64,000 nt of DNA from Christiangramia crocea (GCF_022410465.1 NZ_JAJSON010000025.1:1-64000), one strand, 5' to 3'. Counted from the first letter of the stretch, positions 33,842 to 43,336 are shown. The notes: a model not told the origin generated them from the sequence alone. Numbers and translations are program-made.

Positions 33842-34966
33842 ATGAGAACGAACTTACTTAAACTTTTCGTATTTGCAATTTTAATAACCGGCTTTTCAAG
33901 CCAAGTGTTTTCGGCAGAAATTCCACCGAACATGGACAGGTTCGTGGTTGTTCTTGATGCCGGTCATGGAGGTAAGGATTCCGGGAATATCGGGAACGGT
34001 TATAAGGAGAAGGATATCGCTTTGAGCATTGTCTTAAAGATAGGGAAGGCCCTTGAAAAATATGAGGGAGTTGATGTTGTTTATACCAGGGATACCGATG
34101 TTTTTATTCCACTGGAAAAAAGAGGGAAGATAGCCAATGATGCCAATGCTGATCTTTTCGTGTCAGTACATTGTAACGCTCATAATTCTCAGGCCTATGG
34201 AACTGAAACCTTTGTTCTTGGGTTGCATAGAAATGAAACAAATTTTGAAGTGGCCAAACGGGAAAACTCGGTGATATACCTGGAAGAGGACTATGAGATC
34301 ACTTATAGTGATTTTGATATCAACTCACCCGAATCTTTTATAGGCCTCACCATAATGCAGGAAGAATACCTGGATCAAAGCATTCTGCTGGCAGATTTTG
34401 TACAGAAAGAATTCACCAACAAGCTTAACCGAAAGAATAGAGGTGTTAAACAGGCAGGATTTATCGTTCTCCATCAAACCTATATGCCCAGTGTGCTTGT
34501 AGAAACCGGTTTCCTTACCAATGATCAGGAAGGAGCTTTTTTGAACAGTAACACCGGAAGGGATAAAATGGCAGCCGCCATTACCAATGCTATTGTAGAA
34601 TATAGCCATACCATTAATCTGAATACCCTCGAAAGTATTGCCGTAAACCATCCCGAAAGGATTGAAGATTCACCCAAAATCACCCAGCCCCAGATATATA
34701 GAGATGTTACATTCAGAGTGCAGCTTGCTGCAGGTTCTAAGAAAATAGATGCCAAACCATATAATTTTAAGGGATTACAGAATATAGAGCGCACAAAAGA
34801 AGGGAAGCTGTATAAGTATTATTATGGTGAAACCTCAGATTATTTGAAAATACAGCAATTACATCAGGAAGCAATAAAGAAGGGATATCCAAGCAGTTAT
34901 ATTGTTGCTTTTAGAAATGACAATAAGATAACGGTTAATGAGGCGTTAAAATCTAGGCTTAAATAG
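33842..34966 (+). CDS. N-acetylmuramoyl-L-alanine amidase (Amidase_3)
   Basis: A 374-residue exported zinc amidase that cleaves the stem peptide from peptidoglycan. It has a signal peptide (LLKLFVFAILITGFSSQVFSA). Catalytic domain ~30-260: FVVVLDAGHGGKDSG (zinc His), GYKEKDIALSI (zinc Glu), LFVSVHCNAHNS (zinc His) and SVLVETGFLTN (catalytic Glu). The C-terminal ~90 residues include TFRVQLAAGSKKIDAKPYNFKGL, a SPOR-like or related binding segment. It is followed by an MCE-domain protein, so the operon mixes cell-wall and lipid-transport functions. Confidence 0.93.
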   Translation: MRTNLLKLFVFAILITGFSSQVFSAEIPPNMDRFVVVLDAGHGGKDSGNIGNGYKEKDIALSIVLKIGKALEKYEGVDVVYTRDTDVFIPLEKRGKIANDANADLFVSVHCNAHNSQAYGTETFVLGLHRNETNFEVAKRENSVIYLEEDYEITYSDFDINSPESFIGLTIMQEEYLDQSILLADFVQKEFTNKLNRKNRGVKQAGFIVLHQTYMPSVLVETGFLTNDQEGAFLNSNTGRDKMAAAITNAIVEYSHTINLNTLESIAVNHPERIEDSPKITQPQIYRDVTFRVQLAAGSKKIDAKPYNFKGLQNIERTKEGKLYKYYYGETSDYLKIQQLHQEAIKKGYPSSYIVAFRNDNKITVNEALKSRLK

Positions 34967-34989
34967 AATGGCTTTTATATTTTTATTTC

Positions 34990-34997
34990 TAAATTTG
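34990..34997 (+). promoter_or_regulatory. Candidate -7 box for the MCE protein gene
   Basis: TAAATTTG in the 56-base gap between the amidase stop and the MCE start; transcription from about 35004 would give a short leader. The -33 position reads ATG, so only a partial match. Confidence 0.4.
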
Positions 34998-35022
34998 TGC
35001 TTATCCTTTAAAAAGTTTGCTT

Positions 35023-35976
35023 TTGAAATATTCCAGAGAGGTCAAGACTGCCCTGCTAGCTATTATAGCAATAGTAATTTTAATTTTCGGTTATAGTTTT
35101 CTAAAGGGGGAAAATCTACTGGACAACAGTCGTACCTTTTATGCAGTGTATGACGATGTTGAAGGTTTATCGCCCTCTTCAGAAGTTACCATCAACGGTC
35201 TAAAAGTTGGTAAGATCACAGGGATAGATTTTCTAAACAAAAAAGGTGAACTTCTGGTAACATTTACCGTTAAAAATGATTTCCCATTCTCAAAAAACAG
35301 CCTTGCTGAAATTTATGGAGGTAATATTATTGGAGGCAAGTCTCTCGCGGTGATTCCAAAATACGACGCAAAAATTGGGATGGCAAAGGATGGCGATACC
35401 TTAAAAGGCAGTAAAGAGGAAGGGATCATGGAGTTGGTGAACGACAGACTTACGCCACTTCAAAAGAAACTTGAAGGTACTATAGTTAGCGCAGATTCCA
35501 TGCTAACGGCAATTAATCAGATTTTAAACGATTCCACCCGAAAGAATATCCGTGGTACTTTTAAGAACCTTGACCATACAGTTACAAGTTTTAGAATTAC
35601 TGCAGAGGAACTTCAGGGCATTGTACAGGGTAATTCTGAAAAACTGGACAGGACATTTACCAATCTGGATGAAATGTCTACTAATTTCAATCAATTTTCA
35701 GATACTCTTACCAGCATGGATATCAGGAAGCTTACTTCAGATCTTGAAAAAGTGGTGGCCGATTTCGAAAGTGTTTCAGATAAACTGAATAATGGAAATG
35801 GAACCGCGGCCAAGCTCATCAATGATGATGCTGTTTACAATAACCTGGACCGTGCAACAAAACAACTTGAACAATTACTTCAGGATGTAAAACTGAATCC
35901 GAAAAGATATGTGCATTTTTCGGTTTTTGGCAAGAATCCAGGTCCATATGATCCTCCAAAAGACACCTTAAAATAA
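35023..35976 (+). CDS. MlaD/MCE-family lipid-binding protein
   Basis: A protein of about 317 residues with one N-terminal membrane anchor (KTALLAIIAIVILIFGYSFL) and an MCE/MlaD domain (~residues 35-115: FYAVYDDVEGLSPSSEVTINGLKVGKI), which in other bacteria forms the hexameric ring of a phospholipid transporter. A helical region follows (~130-300). The start is TTG; both 35017 and 35023 are in frame, and 35023 gives the usual MKYSREVKT-type start. No MlaE/MlaF genes are adjacent, so the permease and ATPase must be elsewhere. Confidence 0.85.
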   Translation: MKYSREVKTALLAIIAIVILIFGYSFLKGENLLDNSRTFYAVYDDVEGLSPSSEVTINGLKVGKITGIDFLNKKGELLVTFTVKNDFPFSKNSLAEIYGGNIIGGKSLAVIPKYDAKIGMAKDGDTLKGSKEEGIMELVNDRLTPLQKKLEGTIVSADSMLTAINQILNDSTRKNIRGTFKNLDHTVTSFRITAEELQGIVQGNSEKLDRTFTNLDEMSTNFNQFSDTLTSMDIRKLTSDLEKVVADFESVSDKLNNGNGTAAKLINDDAVYNNLDRATKQLEQLLQDVKLNPKRYVHFSVFGKNPGPYDPPKDTLK

Positions 35977-35982
35977 CCAACC

Positions 35983-37323
35983 ATGCAGATTATTGCACAA
36001 ATTTTATTTGCTATTGCCCTGGTGGCGGGAATAGTTTTTTTCGCCAGAAACGTCAAAAGACTTATCAGAAATATAAAACTGGGAAAAGAGGTAGACAGAA
36101 CTGACAATCCCGGGGAGAGATTTGCTAAAATGGCAAGGATCGCGATGGGCCAGAGCAAAATGGTTCGGAGACCCCTGGCCGGTGCCCTCCACATAATAGT
36201 CTATTTAGGTTTTATCATTATAAATATTGAAGTTCTGGAGATCATTATAGATGGTATCTTTGGGACCCATCGCATATTATCCTTTCTTGGAGGTTTTTAT
36301 AATGTATTGATAGCCGCCTTTGAAATTCTGGCATTCCTTGTGCTTGTAGGGGTGATACTTTTCTGGACCAGAAGGAATGTTAGCAGGATAAAAAGATTCT
36401 GGAACCGTGAGATGAAGGGCTGGCCAAAGAACGATGCTAATAACATCCTTTATTTTGAGATGGTCCTTATGGTGCTGTTCCTTACCATGAATGCTGCAGA
36501 TTATCAGTTACAGCTTAACGGAGCCACTCATTATACTTCTGAAGCCGGAATTATAGGGAGCTTTCCCGTAAGCCAGTTTTTATTACCATTATTGGATGGC
36601 CTTAGCAATTCTACGTTAATTATAATTGAAAGAATTGCGTGGTGGGCGCATATCCTGGGTATACTTTTCTTTCTTAATTATCTGTATTATTCGAAACACC
36701 TGCATATTTTACTTGCTTTCCCGAATGTATATTATTCAAAGCTTACTCCTCAGGGTAAACTTGATAATCTTGAAGCTGTTAAGAAGGAAGTTGAGTTAAT
36801 GATGGATCCTAATGCCGATCCCTTTGCTGCACCGGCCGAGGGTGAAGAAGAGGAGGAGCCAGAAAAATTTGGAGCATCAGATGTTTTTGATCTCAACCAG
36901 GTTCAGCTTTTAAATGCTTATACCTGTACCGAATGCGGTCGCTGTACTTCGGAATGTCCTGCAAACCAGACAGGAAAAAAGCTTTCCCCGAGAAAGATCA
37001 TGATGGATACCAGAGACAGGCTGGAAGAGGTAGGAGAGATTATCAACAAAAATGGCAAATATGAAGATGACGGCAGGCAATTGCTGGATGATTATATTTT
37101 AAGAGAAGAATTATGGGCATGCACTACCTGTAATGCCTGTGTGGAAGCCTGTCCGGTTGGTATAGATCCTCTTTCTATCATTCTTGATATGCGTAGATAT
37201 CTGGTGATGGAGCAGAGTGCAGCTCCTAATGAACTGGCCATCGCTATGACCAATATTGAAAATAATGGAGCGCCATGGCCTTATAATCAGATGGACCGCC
37301 TTAATTGGGCAAAAGAAAAATAA
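35983..37323 (+). CDS. Membrane-bound (Fe-S) oxidoreductase, HdrE/DsrM-like plus dicluster ferredoxin
   Basis: A 446-residue protein. The N-terminal ~260 residues have five or so membrane spans with histidines (e.g. GALHIIVYLGFII, IAWWAHILGILFFLNYLYYSKHLHILLAF) suited to heme b. The C-terminal part binds two [4Fe-4S] clusters: Cys315, 318, 321, 325 and Cys380, 383, 386, 390, each CxxCxxCxxxCP. Between the parts lies an acidic linker (EGEEEEEPEKFG). It would pass electrons between the quinone pool and the CCG-domain partner encoded next. The electron donor or acceptor is not known. Confidence 0.88.
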   Translation: MQIIAQILFAIALVAGIVFFARNVKRLIRNIKLGKEVDRTDNPGERFAKMARIAMGQSKMVRRPLAGALHIIVYLGFIIINIEVLEIIIDGIFGTHRILSFLGGFYNVLIAAFEILAFLVLVGVILFWTRRNVSRIKRFWNREMKGWPKNDANNILYFEMVLMVLFLTMNAADYQLQLNGATHYTSEAGIIGSFPVSQFLLPLLDGLSNSTLIIIERIAWWAHILGILFFLNYLYYSKHLHILLAFPNVYYSKLTPQGKLDNLEAVKKEVELMMDPNADPFAAPAEGEEEEEPEKFGASDVFDLNQVQLLNAYTCTECGRCTSECPANQTGKKLSPRKIMMDTRDRLEEVGEIINKNGKYEDDGRQLLDDYILREELWACTTCNACVEACPVGIDPLSIILDMRRYLVMEQSAAPNELAIAMTNIENNGAPWPYNQMDRLNWAKEK

Positions 37324-37349
37324 CACCAAAAAAATAAAAGATTAACAAT

Positions 37350-38141
37350 ATGGCAGAAGCACTTAAGGTTCCTACGATGGCCGAATATATGGCAGAAGGT
37401 AAAAAACCCGAAGTTCTGTTCTGGGTTGGTTGCGCTGGTAGTTTTGATGATCGAGCCAAAAAGATCACCAAGGCCTTTGTGAAATTACTGCATCAGGCAG
37501 GAGTGGATTTTGCGGTTTTAGGTACTGAGGAGAGTTGTACCGGTGACCCTGCAAAGCGTGCCGGGAATGAATTCTTATTCCAGATGCAGGCAGCAACTAA
37601 TATAGAAGTGCTTAACGGTTATGAGATCAAAAAGGTAGTAACGGCTTGTCCTCATTGCTTCAATACGCTTAAGAATGAATATCCTTCCCTGGGTGGGAAT
37701 TATGAGGTAATGCACCATACGCAGTTCCTGAAAGCCCTGCTTAATGAAGGAAGGTTAAAGGTAGAAGGAGGGAAATTCAAAGGTAAAAAGATCACTTTTC
37801 ACGACCCCTGTTATCTGGGGAGGGCAAATAATGAATACGAGGCTCCACGAGATCTGTTAAGAAAGCTGGAGGTGGAACTTGTGGAGATGAGAAAATGTAA
37901 GAAGGAAGGTCTTTGTTGTGGCGCCGGTGGCGGGCAGATGTTCAAAGAACCGGAACCTGGTAATAAAGATGTGAATATTGAAAGGACAGAGCAGGCTCTG
38001 GAAGTCAATCCTGAGATCATAGCGGCAGGATGCCCGTTTTGCAATACTATGATGACCGATGGTGTTAAAGGCAAGGACAAGGAAGATAGCGTTGCAGTAA
38101 TAGATGTTGCTGAACTCATTGCCAATGCAGAAGATCTTTAA
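37350..38141 (+). CDS. CCG-domain (Fe-S) protein, HdrB/HdrD-like
   Basis: A 263-residue protein with two cysteine-rich CCG domains, as in heterodisulfide reductase HdrB and glycolate oxidase GlcF. Seen: WVGCAGSFDDRAKKI, ESCTGDPAKRAGNEF, VVTACPHCFNTLKNEY, CKKEGLCCGAGGGQMF and AAGCPFCNTMM. It would carry the substrate-side Fe-S site of a two-subunit complex with the upstream membrane protein, 26 bases away. The substrate is unknown; CoB/CoM is not present in this phylum. Confidence 0.9.
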   Translation: MAEALKVPTMAEYMAEGKKPEVLFWVGCAGSFDDRAKKITKAFVKLLHQAGVDFAVLGTEESCTGDPAKRAGNEFLFQMQAATNIEVLNGYEIKKVVTACPHCFNTLKNEYPSLGGNYEVMHHTQFLKALLNEGRLKVEGGKFKGKKITFHDPCYLGRANNEYEAPRDLLRKLEVELVEMRKCKKEGLCCGAGGGQMFKEPEPGNKDVNIERTEQALEVNPEIIAAGCPFCNTMMTDGVKGKDKEDSVAVIDVAELIANAEDL

Positions 38142-38175
38142 TTAAAATCTGAAAAGTTAAATACCGGTACTATAT

Positions 38176-38205
38176 TTGAGCTCATGGCTAAAAAAATTAG
38201 ATTTG
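38176..38205 (+). promoter_or_regulatory. Consensus Bacteroidetes promoter
   Basis: TTG at 38176-38178, exactly 19 bases, TAGATTTG at 38198-38205. Transcription would start near 38212 with a 20-base leader to the ATG at 38232. It separates the small conserved protein and the GH3 fusion from the Fe-S genes. TATATTTG at 38171 is a second -7-like hit overlapping the -33. Confidence 0.75.
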
Positions 38206-38231
38206 TAACAATTCAATTTTAGCCAATAAAT

Positions 38232-38717
38232 ATGTTAGTACCATTTGAAAGTCTGCCCGATAGTTCGCGGGTATGGATATATCAGGCCAACAGGTCTTTT
38301 ACAAAAGAAGAAGTTCAGGAGATCTCGCAGAAACTTGATCGTTTTATCGAAAAGTGGACTGCTCACGGAGCCGACCTCAAGGCTTCCTACGATATCAAAT
38401 ACAATCGTTTTATTACCATAGCCCTGGATCAGCAACTCAATGCCGCTTCAGGATGCTCTATAGATGCTTCTGTTAACTTCATTCAGCAATTGGAGAAGGA
38501 GTATGGCGTGGACCTGCTTGATAAAATGAACGTCTCATACAAACAAGGTGAATTCATTGCTTATAAAAGCCTGTCAGATTTCAGAAAAATGGCAAAAGAA
38601 AAGGCAGTATCACCAAAAACCATCGTATTTAATAATCTTGTAAACAATAAAGCCGAATATCTGTCAGATTGGGAAGTTCCGGCTTCTGAAAGCTGGCACA
38701 AACGTTTTCTGAATTGA
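38232..38717 (+). CDS. Conserved flavobacterial protein of unknown function
   Basis: A 161-residue cytoplasmic protein beginning MLVPFESLPDSSRVWIYQANRSFT. Relatives in Flavobacteria are often named ABC transporter ATPase, but no Walker A, signature or Walker B motif is present, so I do not use that name. Residues ~60-100 include FITIALDQQLNAASGCSIDASVNFI, a conserved Ser/Cys/Asp-rich patch that could be an active or binding site. It has its own consensus promoter and its TGA overlaps the start of the next gene, so it is coupled to a GH3-serine hydrolase. Confidence 0.8.
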   Translation: MLVPFESLPDSSRVWIYQANRSFTKEEVQEISQKLDRFIEKWTAHGADLKASYDIKYNRFITIALDQQLNAASGCSIDASVNFIQQLEKEYGVDLLDKMNVSYKQGEFIAYKSLSDFRKMAKEKAVSPKTIVFNNLVNNKAEYLSDWEVPASESWHKRFLN

Positions 38718-41644
38718 TGAAGTTGAAGCAGCCCCAAAGGTTTTATACATTCTTATTTTTTCTATTAATCACTATAAGTGGAATTGCCCAAAATGCCAAT
38801 CCGCTTCTGGTAGAGAATTACCCTGCTCAGAAGCAATGGGTGGATAGTATCTATGATTCCATGAGCCTTGAGCGAAAGGTGGGGCAGCTTTTTATGGCCA
38901 GTATCTGGTCTCAAAATGAGAATGAAGCCGATATTATTCGCAAACTTATCAGGGAACATCATATTGGCGGACTTATCTTTTCTAAAGGTGGCCCCGTAAG
39001 ACAGGCAAAACTTACCAACGAATTTCAGGAAATGTCGGAAGTTCCTCTACTGGTGGGTATGGATGCAGAATGGGGACTGGCGATGAGGCTGGATAGTACC
39101 TTTGCCCTACCCTGGAATATGACCCTTGGAGCTATTCAGAATAACAAACTTGTAGAAGATGCCGGTGCGGCCATCGCAAGACATGCCAGGAGACTGGGAG
39201 TGCATTTCAATTTTGCTCCGGTGGTGGATATAAACACCAATTCTGAAAACCCCATCATCGGTAACCGGTCTTTTGGAGAGACCAAAGAGAATGTTACCGA
39301 GAAAGCCATGGCTTTTATGAGAGGCATGCAGCGGGAAGGAGCTTTAAGTACCGCAAAACATTTTCCCGGGCACGGGGATACCGACCAGGATTCACACAAA
39401 TCACTACCTACAATAAATTTCACCTCTGAAAGGATAGATAATGTTGAACTGTATCCCTACAAGCAACTTATCCCTGAAGGTCTTAACAGTATTATGGTGG
39501 CGCATCTCAATGTTCCGGCCCTGGAATCGAAGGATGGTCTTCCGGCATCCCTTTCAGAAACCATAATTACTGATATTCTCAAGAACAATATGGGCTTTAA
39601 TGGTTTGATCTTTACGGATGCCCTGGGGATGAAAGGTGTTACACAGGGAAGGAAACCGGGAGAAGTGGATCTGGAAGCATTTCTTGCAGGGAACGATATC
39701 CTTTTGATGAGTCAGGATGTTGGAAAAGCTTCGGAAAGTATCGTTGAGGCTTATAATGAAGGCATTATTCCCGAAAGCAGGCTGGAACTTTCGGTCAAGA
39801 AAATACTTGCTGCAAAATACAAAGTAGGACTCAGTGATTTCAAACCAATTTCCACCAATTTATTAATTGAAGAGTTGAATACTTCCAGAGACGATGCACT
39901 ATTGCATGAATTATTTGAGAATGCGATCACTCTTTTAAAGAACAACAAAGGGATAGTTCCGGTTAAAGACCTCGCGAAAAAGAAGATCGCTTATGTGAAC
40001 TTCGGGGATGCTGATGGCAGTGAGTTCTTATCCCAAATGAAGAAATATGCCGAAGTTGACTGGGTAAAAGCTGAAAAGTTATCAGACCTTCTGGAGAAGC
40101 TTGAAGCTTACAACTATGTAGTAGTGGGCTATCATAAATCAGATAAAAGCCCCTGGTCTTCTTATAAGTTTTCTGATAAGGAACTCGTCTGGCTACACGA
40201 AATCGCCAGACAGAACAGAACGGTGCTTTCCCTATTCACGAGACCTTATGCATTACTGGATATCAAGAGTTTTGCGAATCTTGAAGGCATACTTGTAGGT
40301 TATCAAAACCATCCCGTTGCTCAGCAAAAGCTTGCACAGGTGCTTTTTGGGGCCTTAGATGCGAAAGGAAGACTGCCTGTAAGTATAAAGAATGAATTTC
40401 CCGAAGGTACCGGCTTCAATACCAGTAACATTAACCGGCTGGCTTACGGAGCTCCCGAAAGTGTCGGGATGAATTCAGCTACCTTAAAAAAGATAGATAG
40501 TATTGCAAATTATGCTATAGACAAGAAAATGACTCCAGGGGCGCAGGTCCTTGTTGCAAGAAAGGGAAAAGTAGTGTATCAAAAGAATTTTGGCTACCAG
40601 ACCTATGAGGAGGAGCACCCGGTTACCGATACCACCATCTATGATCTGGCATCATTAACCAAGATCCTGGCAACACTTCCCCTGGTCATGGAACTTGACC
40701 ATAATGAAGTGGTAAATTTCAATACAAGGCTGGAAGAGCTATTGCCTGTTTTTAAAAATTCCAATAAAGGGAGTATCAGGCTTCAGGATATGTTAATGCA
40801 TTATGCCCGATTACAGGCATGGATACCGTTTTATATTTCTACCCTTGATCCAAAGACCAAAAAGCTTTCAGGAAGCTACTACAGTGATACTCCCTCTGAA
40901 ATTTTCAATACACAGGTTGCGGAAGGCATGTATATCCGGAATGATGTAGGAGATACAATTGTAGATATTATCAAAAAAAGTGAACTGGAAAGAAGGCTTC
41001 AGTATAAATACAGCGATCTTCCGTATTATTTGCTTAAATATTATCTGGAATCCTATTATAACAGTAATTTACATACGCTTACCCAGGAACATTTTTATAA
41101 ACCTCTGGGTGCCACCTATACAGGTTTTATGCCTTTAACAAGGTTCGATACTCTTCAGATTGCACCTACCGAATATGATAAATTATGGCGCCGGCAGGTG
41201 GTAAGGGGCTTTGTTCACGATCAGGGTGCAGCCATGCAGGGAGGAATTGGAGGTCATGCAGGCTTGTTTAGTACGGCTAATGATGTGGCCAAGCTCATGC
41301 AAACCTATTTGAACGGGGGAACTTACGGAGGAGAAAAACTTCTGGATAAAGAAACTATTGATAAATACAACACCTGTTATTATTGTGAGGATAATGTAAG
41401 GCGAGGTGTGGGATTCGACAAACCACAACTAAGTGAGGCCGGGCCTACCTGTAATTGTGTTTCCATGATGAGCTTTGGTCATACTGGCTTTACAGGAACC
41501 TTTGCATGGGCAGATCCCGAGGAAGAAATTGTTTATGTATTTTTGTCAAACCGAACTTATCCTGATTCTAATAACAGAAAACTTATTCGTGAGGATATTA
41601 GGTCCCAAATTCAAAAAATAATATACGAATCTATAGATTTTTAA
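38717..41644 (+). CDS. Exported GH3 beta-N-acetylhexosaminidase fused to a serine hydrolase
   Basis: A 975-residue secreted fusion (signal FLFFLLITISGIAQ). Residues ~35-370 are glycoside hydrolase family 3 of the NagZ type, with ALSTAKHFPGHGDTDQDSHKS (catalytic His loop) and GLIFTDALGMKGV (Asp nucleophile). A GH3 C-terminal domain follows to ~590. Residues ~600-975 form a beta-lactamase-like domain with the Ser-x-x-Lys motif in DLASLTKIL and a YSD motif. It likely trims N-acetylglucosaminyl-muropeptides and acts on peptide or ester bonds outside the cytoplasm. The start ATG overlaps the previous stop (TGATG); bshA follows after 3 bases. Confidence 0.9.
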   Translation: MKLKQPQRFYTFLFFLLITISGIAQNANPLLVENYPAQKQWVDSIYDSMSLERKVGQLFMASIWSQNENEADIIRKLIREHHIGGLIFSKGGPVRQAKLTNEFQEMSEVPLLVGMDAEWGLAMRLDSTFALPWNMTLGAIQNNKLVEDAGAAIARHARRLGVHFNFAPVVDINTNSENPIIGNRSFGETKENVTEKAMAFMRGMQREGALSTAKHFPGHGDTDQDSHKSLPTINFTSERIDNVELYPYKQLIPEGLNSIMVAHLNVPALESKDGLPASLSETIITDILKNNMGFNGLIFTDALGMKGVTQGRKPGEVDLEAFLAGNDILLMSQDVGKASESIVEAYNEGIIPESRLELSVKKILAAKYKVGLSDFKPISTNLLIEELNTSRDDALLHELFENAITLLKNNKGIVPVKDLAKKKIAYVNFGDADGSEFLSQMKKYAEVDWVKAEKLSDLLEKLEAYNYVVVGYHKSDKSPWSSYKFSDKELVWLHEIARQNRTVLSLFTRPYALLDIKSFANLEGILVGYQNHPVAQQKLAQVLFGALDAKGRLPVSIKNEFPEGTGFNTSNINRLAYGAPESVGMNSATLKKIDSIANYAIDKKMTPGAQVLVARKGKVVYQKNFGYQTYEEEHPVTDTTIYDLASLTKILATLPLVMELDHNEVVNFNTRLEELLPVFKNSNKGSIRLQDMLMHYARLQAWIPFYISTLDPKTKKLSGSYYSDTPSEIFNTQVAEGMYIRNDVGDTIVDIIKKSELERRLQYKYSDLPYYLLKYYLESYYNSNLHTLTQEHFYKPLGATYTGFMPLTRFDTLQIAPTEYDKLWRRQVVRGFVHDQGAAMQGGIGGHAGLFSTANDVAKLMQTYLNGGTYGGEKLLDKETIDKYNTCYYCEDNVRRGVGFDKPQLSEAGPTCNCVSMMSFGHTGFTGTFAWADPEEEIVYVFLSNRTYPDSNNRKLIREDIRSQIQKIIYESIDF

Positions 41645-41647
41645 TCG

Positions 41648-42778
41648 ATGAAAATTGCCATTGTTTGTTACCCAACCTTCGGAGGGAGTGGAGTAGTAGC
41701 CACAGAACTAGGTCTTGCACTGTCTCGAAGAGGCCATGAGGTACATTTTGTTACCTACAAACAACCGGTAAGGTTAGAGACTATTTCCAGTCATATAAGA
41801 TTTCATGAGGTAAATGTGCCTGAATATCCTCTTTTTCATTATCAGCCTTATGAACTCGCGTTGAGCAGTAAGCTGGTAAATGTGGTGAAGAATTACGGGA
41901 TAGAACTTCTTCATGTTCATTATGCCATTCCACATGCCTATGCGGGTTATATGACCAAAAAAATGCTGGCCGAAGAGCAGATCAGTTTACCTATGGTTAC
42001 CACCCTCCACGGTACTGATATTACCCTGGTAGGAAACCATCCTTTCTATAAACCTGCAGTTACCTTCAGTATCAATCACAGTGATTTTGTTACTTCTGTT
42101 TCTGAAAGTCTGAAAGAAGACACACTTAAGTTCTTTGAGGTAACCAAGAATATTGAAGTGATTCCAAATTTTATAGATGTAGCGAAATTTCAGCACCAGA
42201 GCTTTACTGATTGTCAGCGGGAGCTTATGGCAGATGAAGATGAAAAGATAATCACCCATATATCCAATTTCAGAAAGGTAAAAAGGGTAGATGATGTGGT
42301 AAATATCTTTTTCGAGATACAGAAGAAAATGAAAGCGAGACTGATGATGGTAGGTGAAGGCCCACAAAGGGAAGTCGCTGAGAATTTGGTTCGTGAACTT
42401 AATATCAGGGACCGGGTGCTTTTCCTTGGTCAAAGCAATGAGATAGATAAAATACTTTGTTTTTCTGACCTCTTCCTGCTGCCTTCGGAAACTGAAAGTT
42501 TTGGTTTGGCTGCACTTGAAGCAATGGTTCACTCAGTACCTGTAATATCCTCTAATACAGGTGGTTTACCTGAAGTTAATATTGATGGTTTTTCAGGTTT
42601 CCTGCATGAGGTAGGGGATGTGCAGGGCATGGCAAACAGCGCTATCTCCATACTTGAAGACCCTAAACGACTGGAAAAATTCAAGAAGCAGGCCTTGCAG
42701 GCTGCAGAGAAATATGACATTAATCAGATCGTACCAATGTATGAAGACCTTTACCAAAGGGCTCTCGTGAACGCATAA
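41648..42778 (+). CDS. bshA: N-acetyl-alpha-D-glucosaminyl L-malate synthase
   Basis: A 376-residue GT4-family glycosyltransferase, the first enzyme of bacillithiol synthesis, joining GlcNAc from UDP-GlcNAc to L-malate. Seen: MKIAIVCYPTFGGSGVVATELGLAL (family-specific N-terminus), LLHVHYAIPHAYAGYMTK, TTLHGTDITLVG, IPNFIDVAKF and the nucleotide-sugar E-x7-E motif in PSETESFGLAALEAM. It suggests that the organism uses bacillithiol. Last gene of its strand; a terminator follows. Confidence 0.96.
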   Translation: MKIAIVCYPTFGGSGVVATELGLALSRRGHEVHFVTYKQPVRLETISSHIRFHEVNVPEYPLFHYQPYELALSSKLVNVVKNYGIELLHVHYAIPHAYAGYMTKKMLAEEQISLPMVTTLHGTDITLVGNHPFYKPAVTFSINHSDFVTSVSESLKEDTLKFFEVTKNIEVIPNFIDVAKFQHQSFTDCQRELMADEDEKIITHISNFRKVKRVDDVVNIFFEIQKKMKARLMMVGEGPQREVAENLVRELNIRDRVLFLGQSNEIDKILCFSDLFLLPSETESFGLAALEAMVHSVPVISSNTGGLPEVNIDGFSGFLHEVGDVQGMANSAISILEDPKRLEKFKKQALQAAEKYDINQIVPMYEDLYQRALVNA

Positions 42779-42783
42779 AAAAA

Positions 42784-42805
42784 GTGGAGATCTCTCAATC
42801 TCCAC
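42784..42805. terminator. Bidirectional terminator between bshA and an outer-membrane protein gene
   Basis: GTGGAGAT (42784-42791), loop CTCTCA, ATCTCCAC (42798-42805). On the plus strand a pyrimidine tract follows; on the minus strand seven T residues follow, so it is strongest for the leftward gene. It lies between two converging genes. Confidence 0.85.
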
Positions 42806-42835
42806 CTTCTTCTTTCTTAAACCTATTTAAGAAAT

Positions 42836-43336
42836 CTAAAACTGATACCTGATACCTAATGCAACATCAGGAGTAAAATCGTCAATTACGTCATAGTCAT
42901 TAAAGCCCCATTCAGGTCTGAAATCAAGTGAAAGGAGCAATGGAAAATCGAAACTATATTCGATACCTATATCTCCGGCTATGAGAGCAAATAAACCATC
43001 TTTGGGATAACGGTCATCATATTTGGCGGGAACATCAACATTGCCCAACCCGGCACCTACACCGGCATACCAGTTGAAACCGCCTTCAATGTTCCAGACC
43101 CACTGATATAGCCCTACAATTTTAATAGCGTCATAATAGCTATCATTTCTCCAGCCCAGATCGAACTCCAGTCTGTTATTGCCACTGGTAGCTCTTTGAT
43201 AGGAGACCTCTGCACCATATCCTCCACCGCCTCCAACTCTTAGGCCTATTGCATTCTCTGAAATTTCCTGAGCTTTAGTTTCGCTAAAAAGAACCGCTCC
43301 TAATATAAAAGCTGTTATAAGAACTAGTTTTTTCAT
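42836..43336 (-). CDS. Outer-membrane beta-barrel protein
   Basis: A 166-residue predicted small barrel with a signal peptide (KKLVLITAFILGAVLFSETKAQ) and alternating amphipathic strands. The C-terminal residue is Phe (GIRYQF), as expected for outer-membrane insertion. The Gly-rich N-terminal strand and the RLEFDLGWR and EYSFDFPLLLSLDFRPEWGFNDYD strands resemble OmpA/OmpW-like porin folds. The ATG at 43336 is chosen because it starts the signal peptide. Function unknown. Confidence 0.85.
   Translation of the reverse strand: MKKLVLITAFILGAVLFSETKAQEISENAIGLRVGGGGGYGAEVSYQRATSGNNRLEFDLGWRNDSYYDAIKIVGLYQWVWNIEGGFNWYAGVGAGLGNVDVPAKYDDRYPKDGLFALIAGDIGIEYSFDFPLLLSLDFRPEWGFNDYDVIDDFTPDVALGIRYQF

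Noticed and set aside
42337-42532. Minus-strand open frame opposite bshA (41987-42532)
   Set aside because: Codon pattern mirrors bshA and no homologous motif is visible; treated as a shadow.
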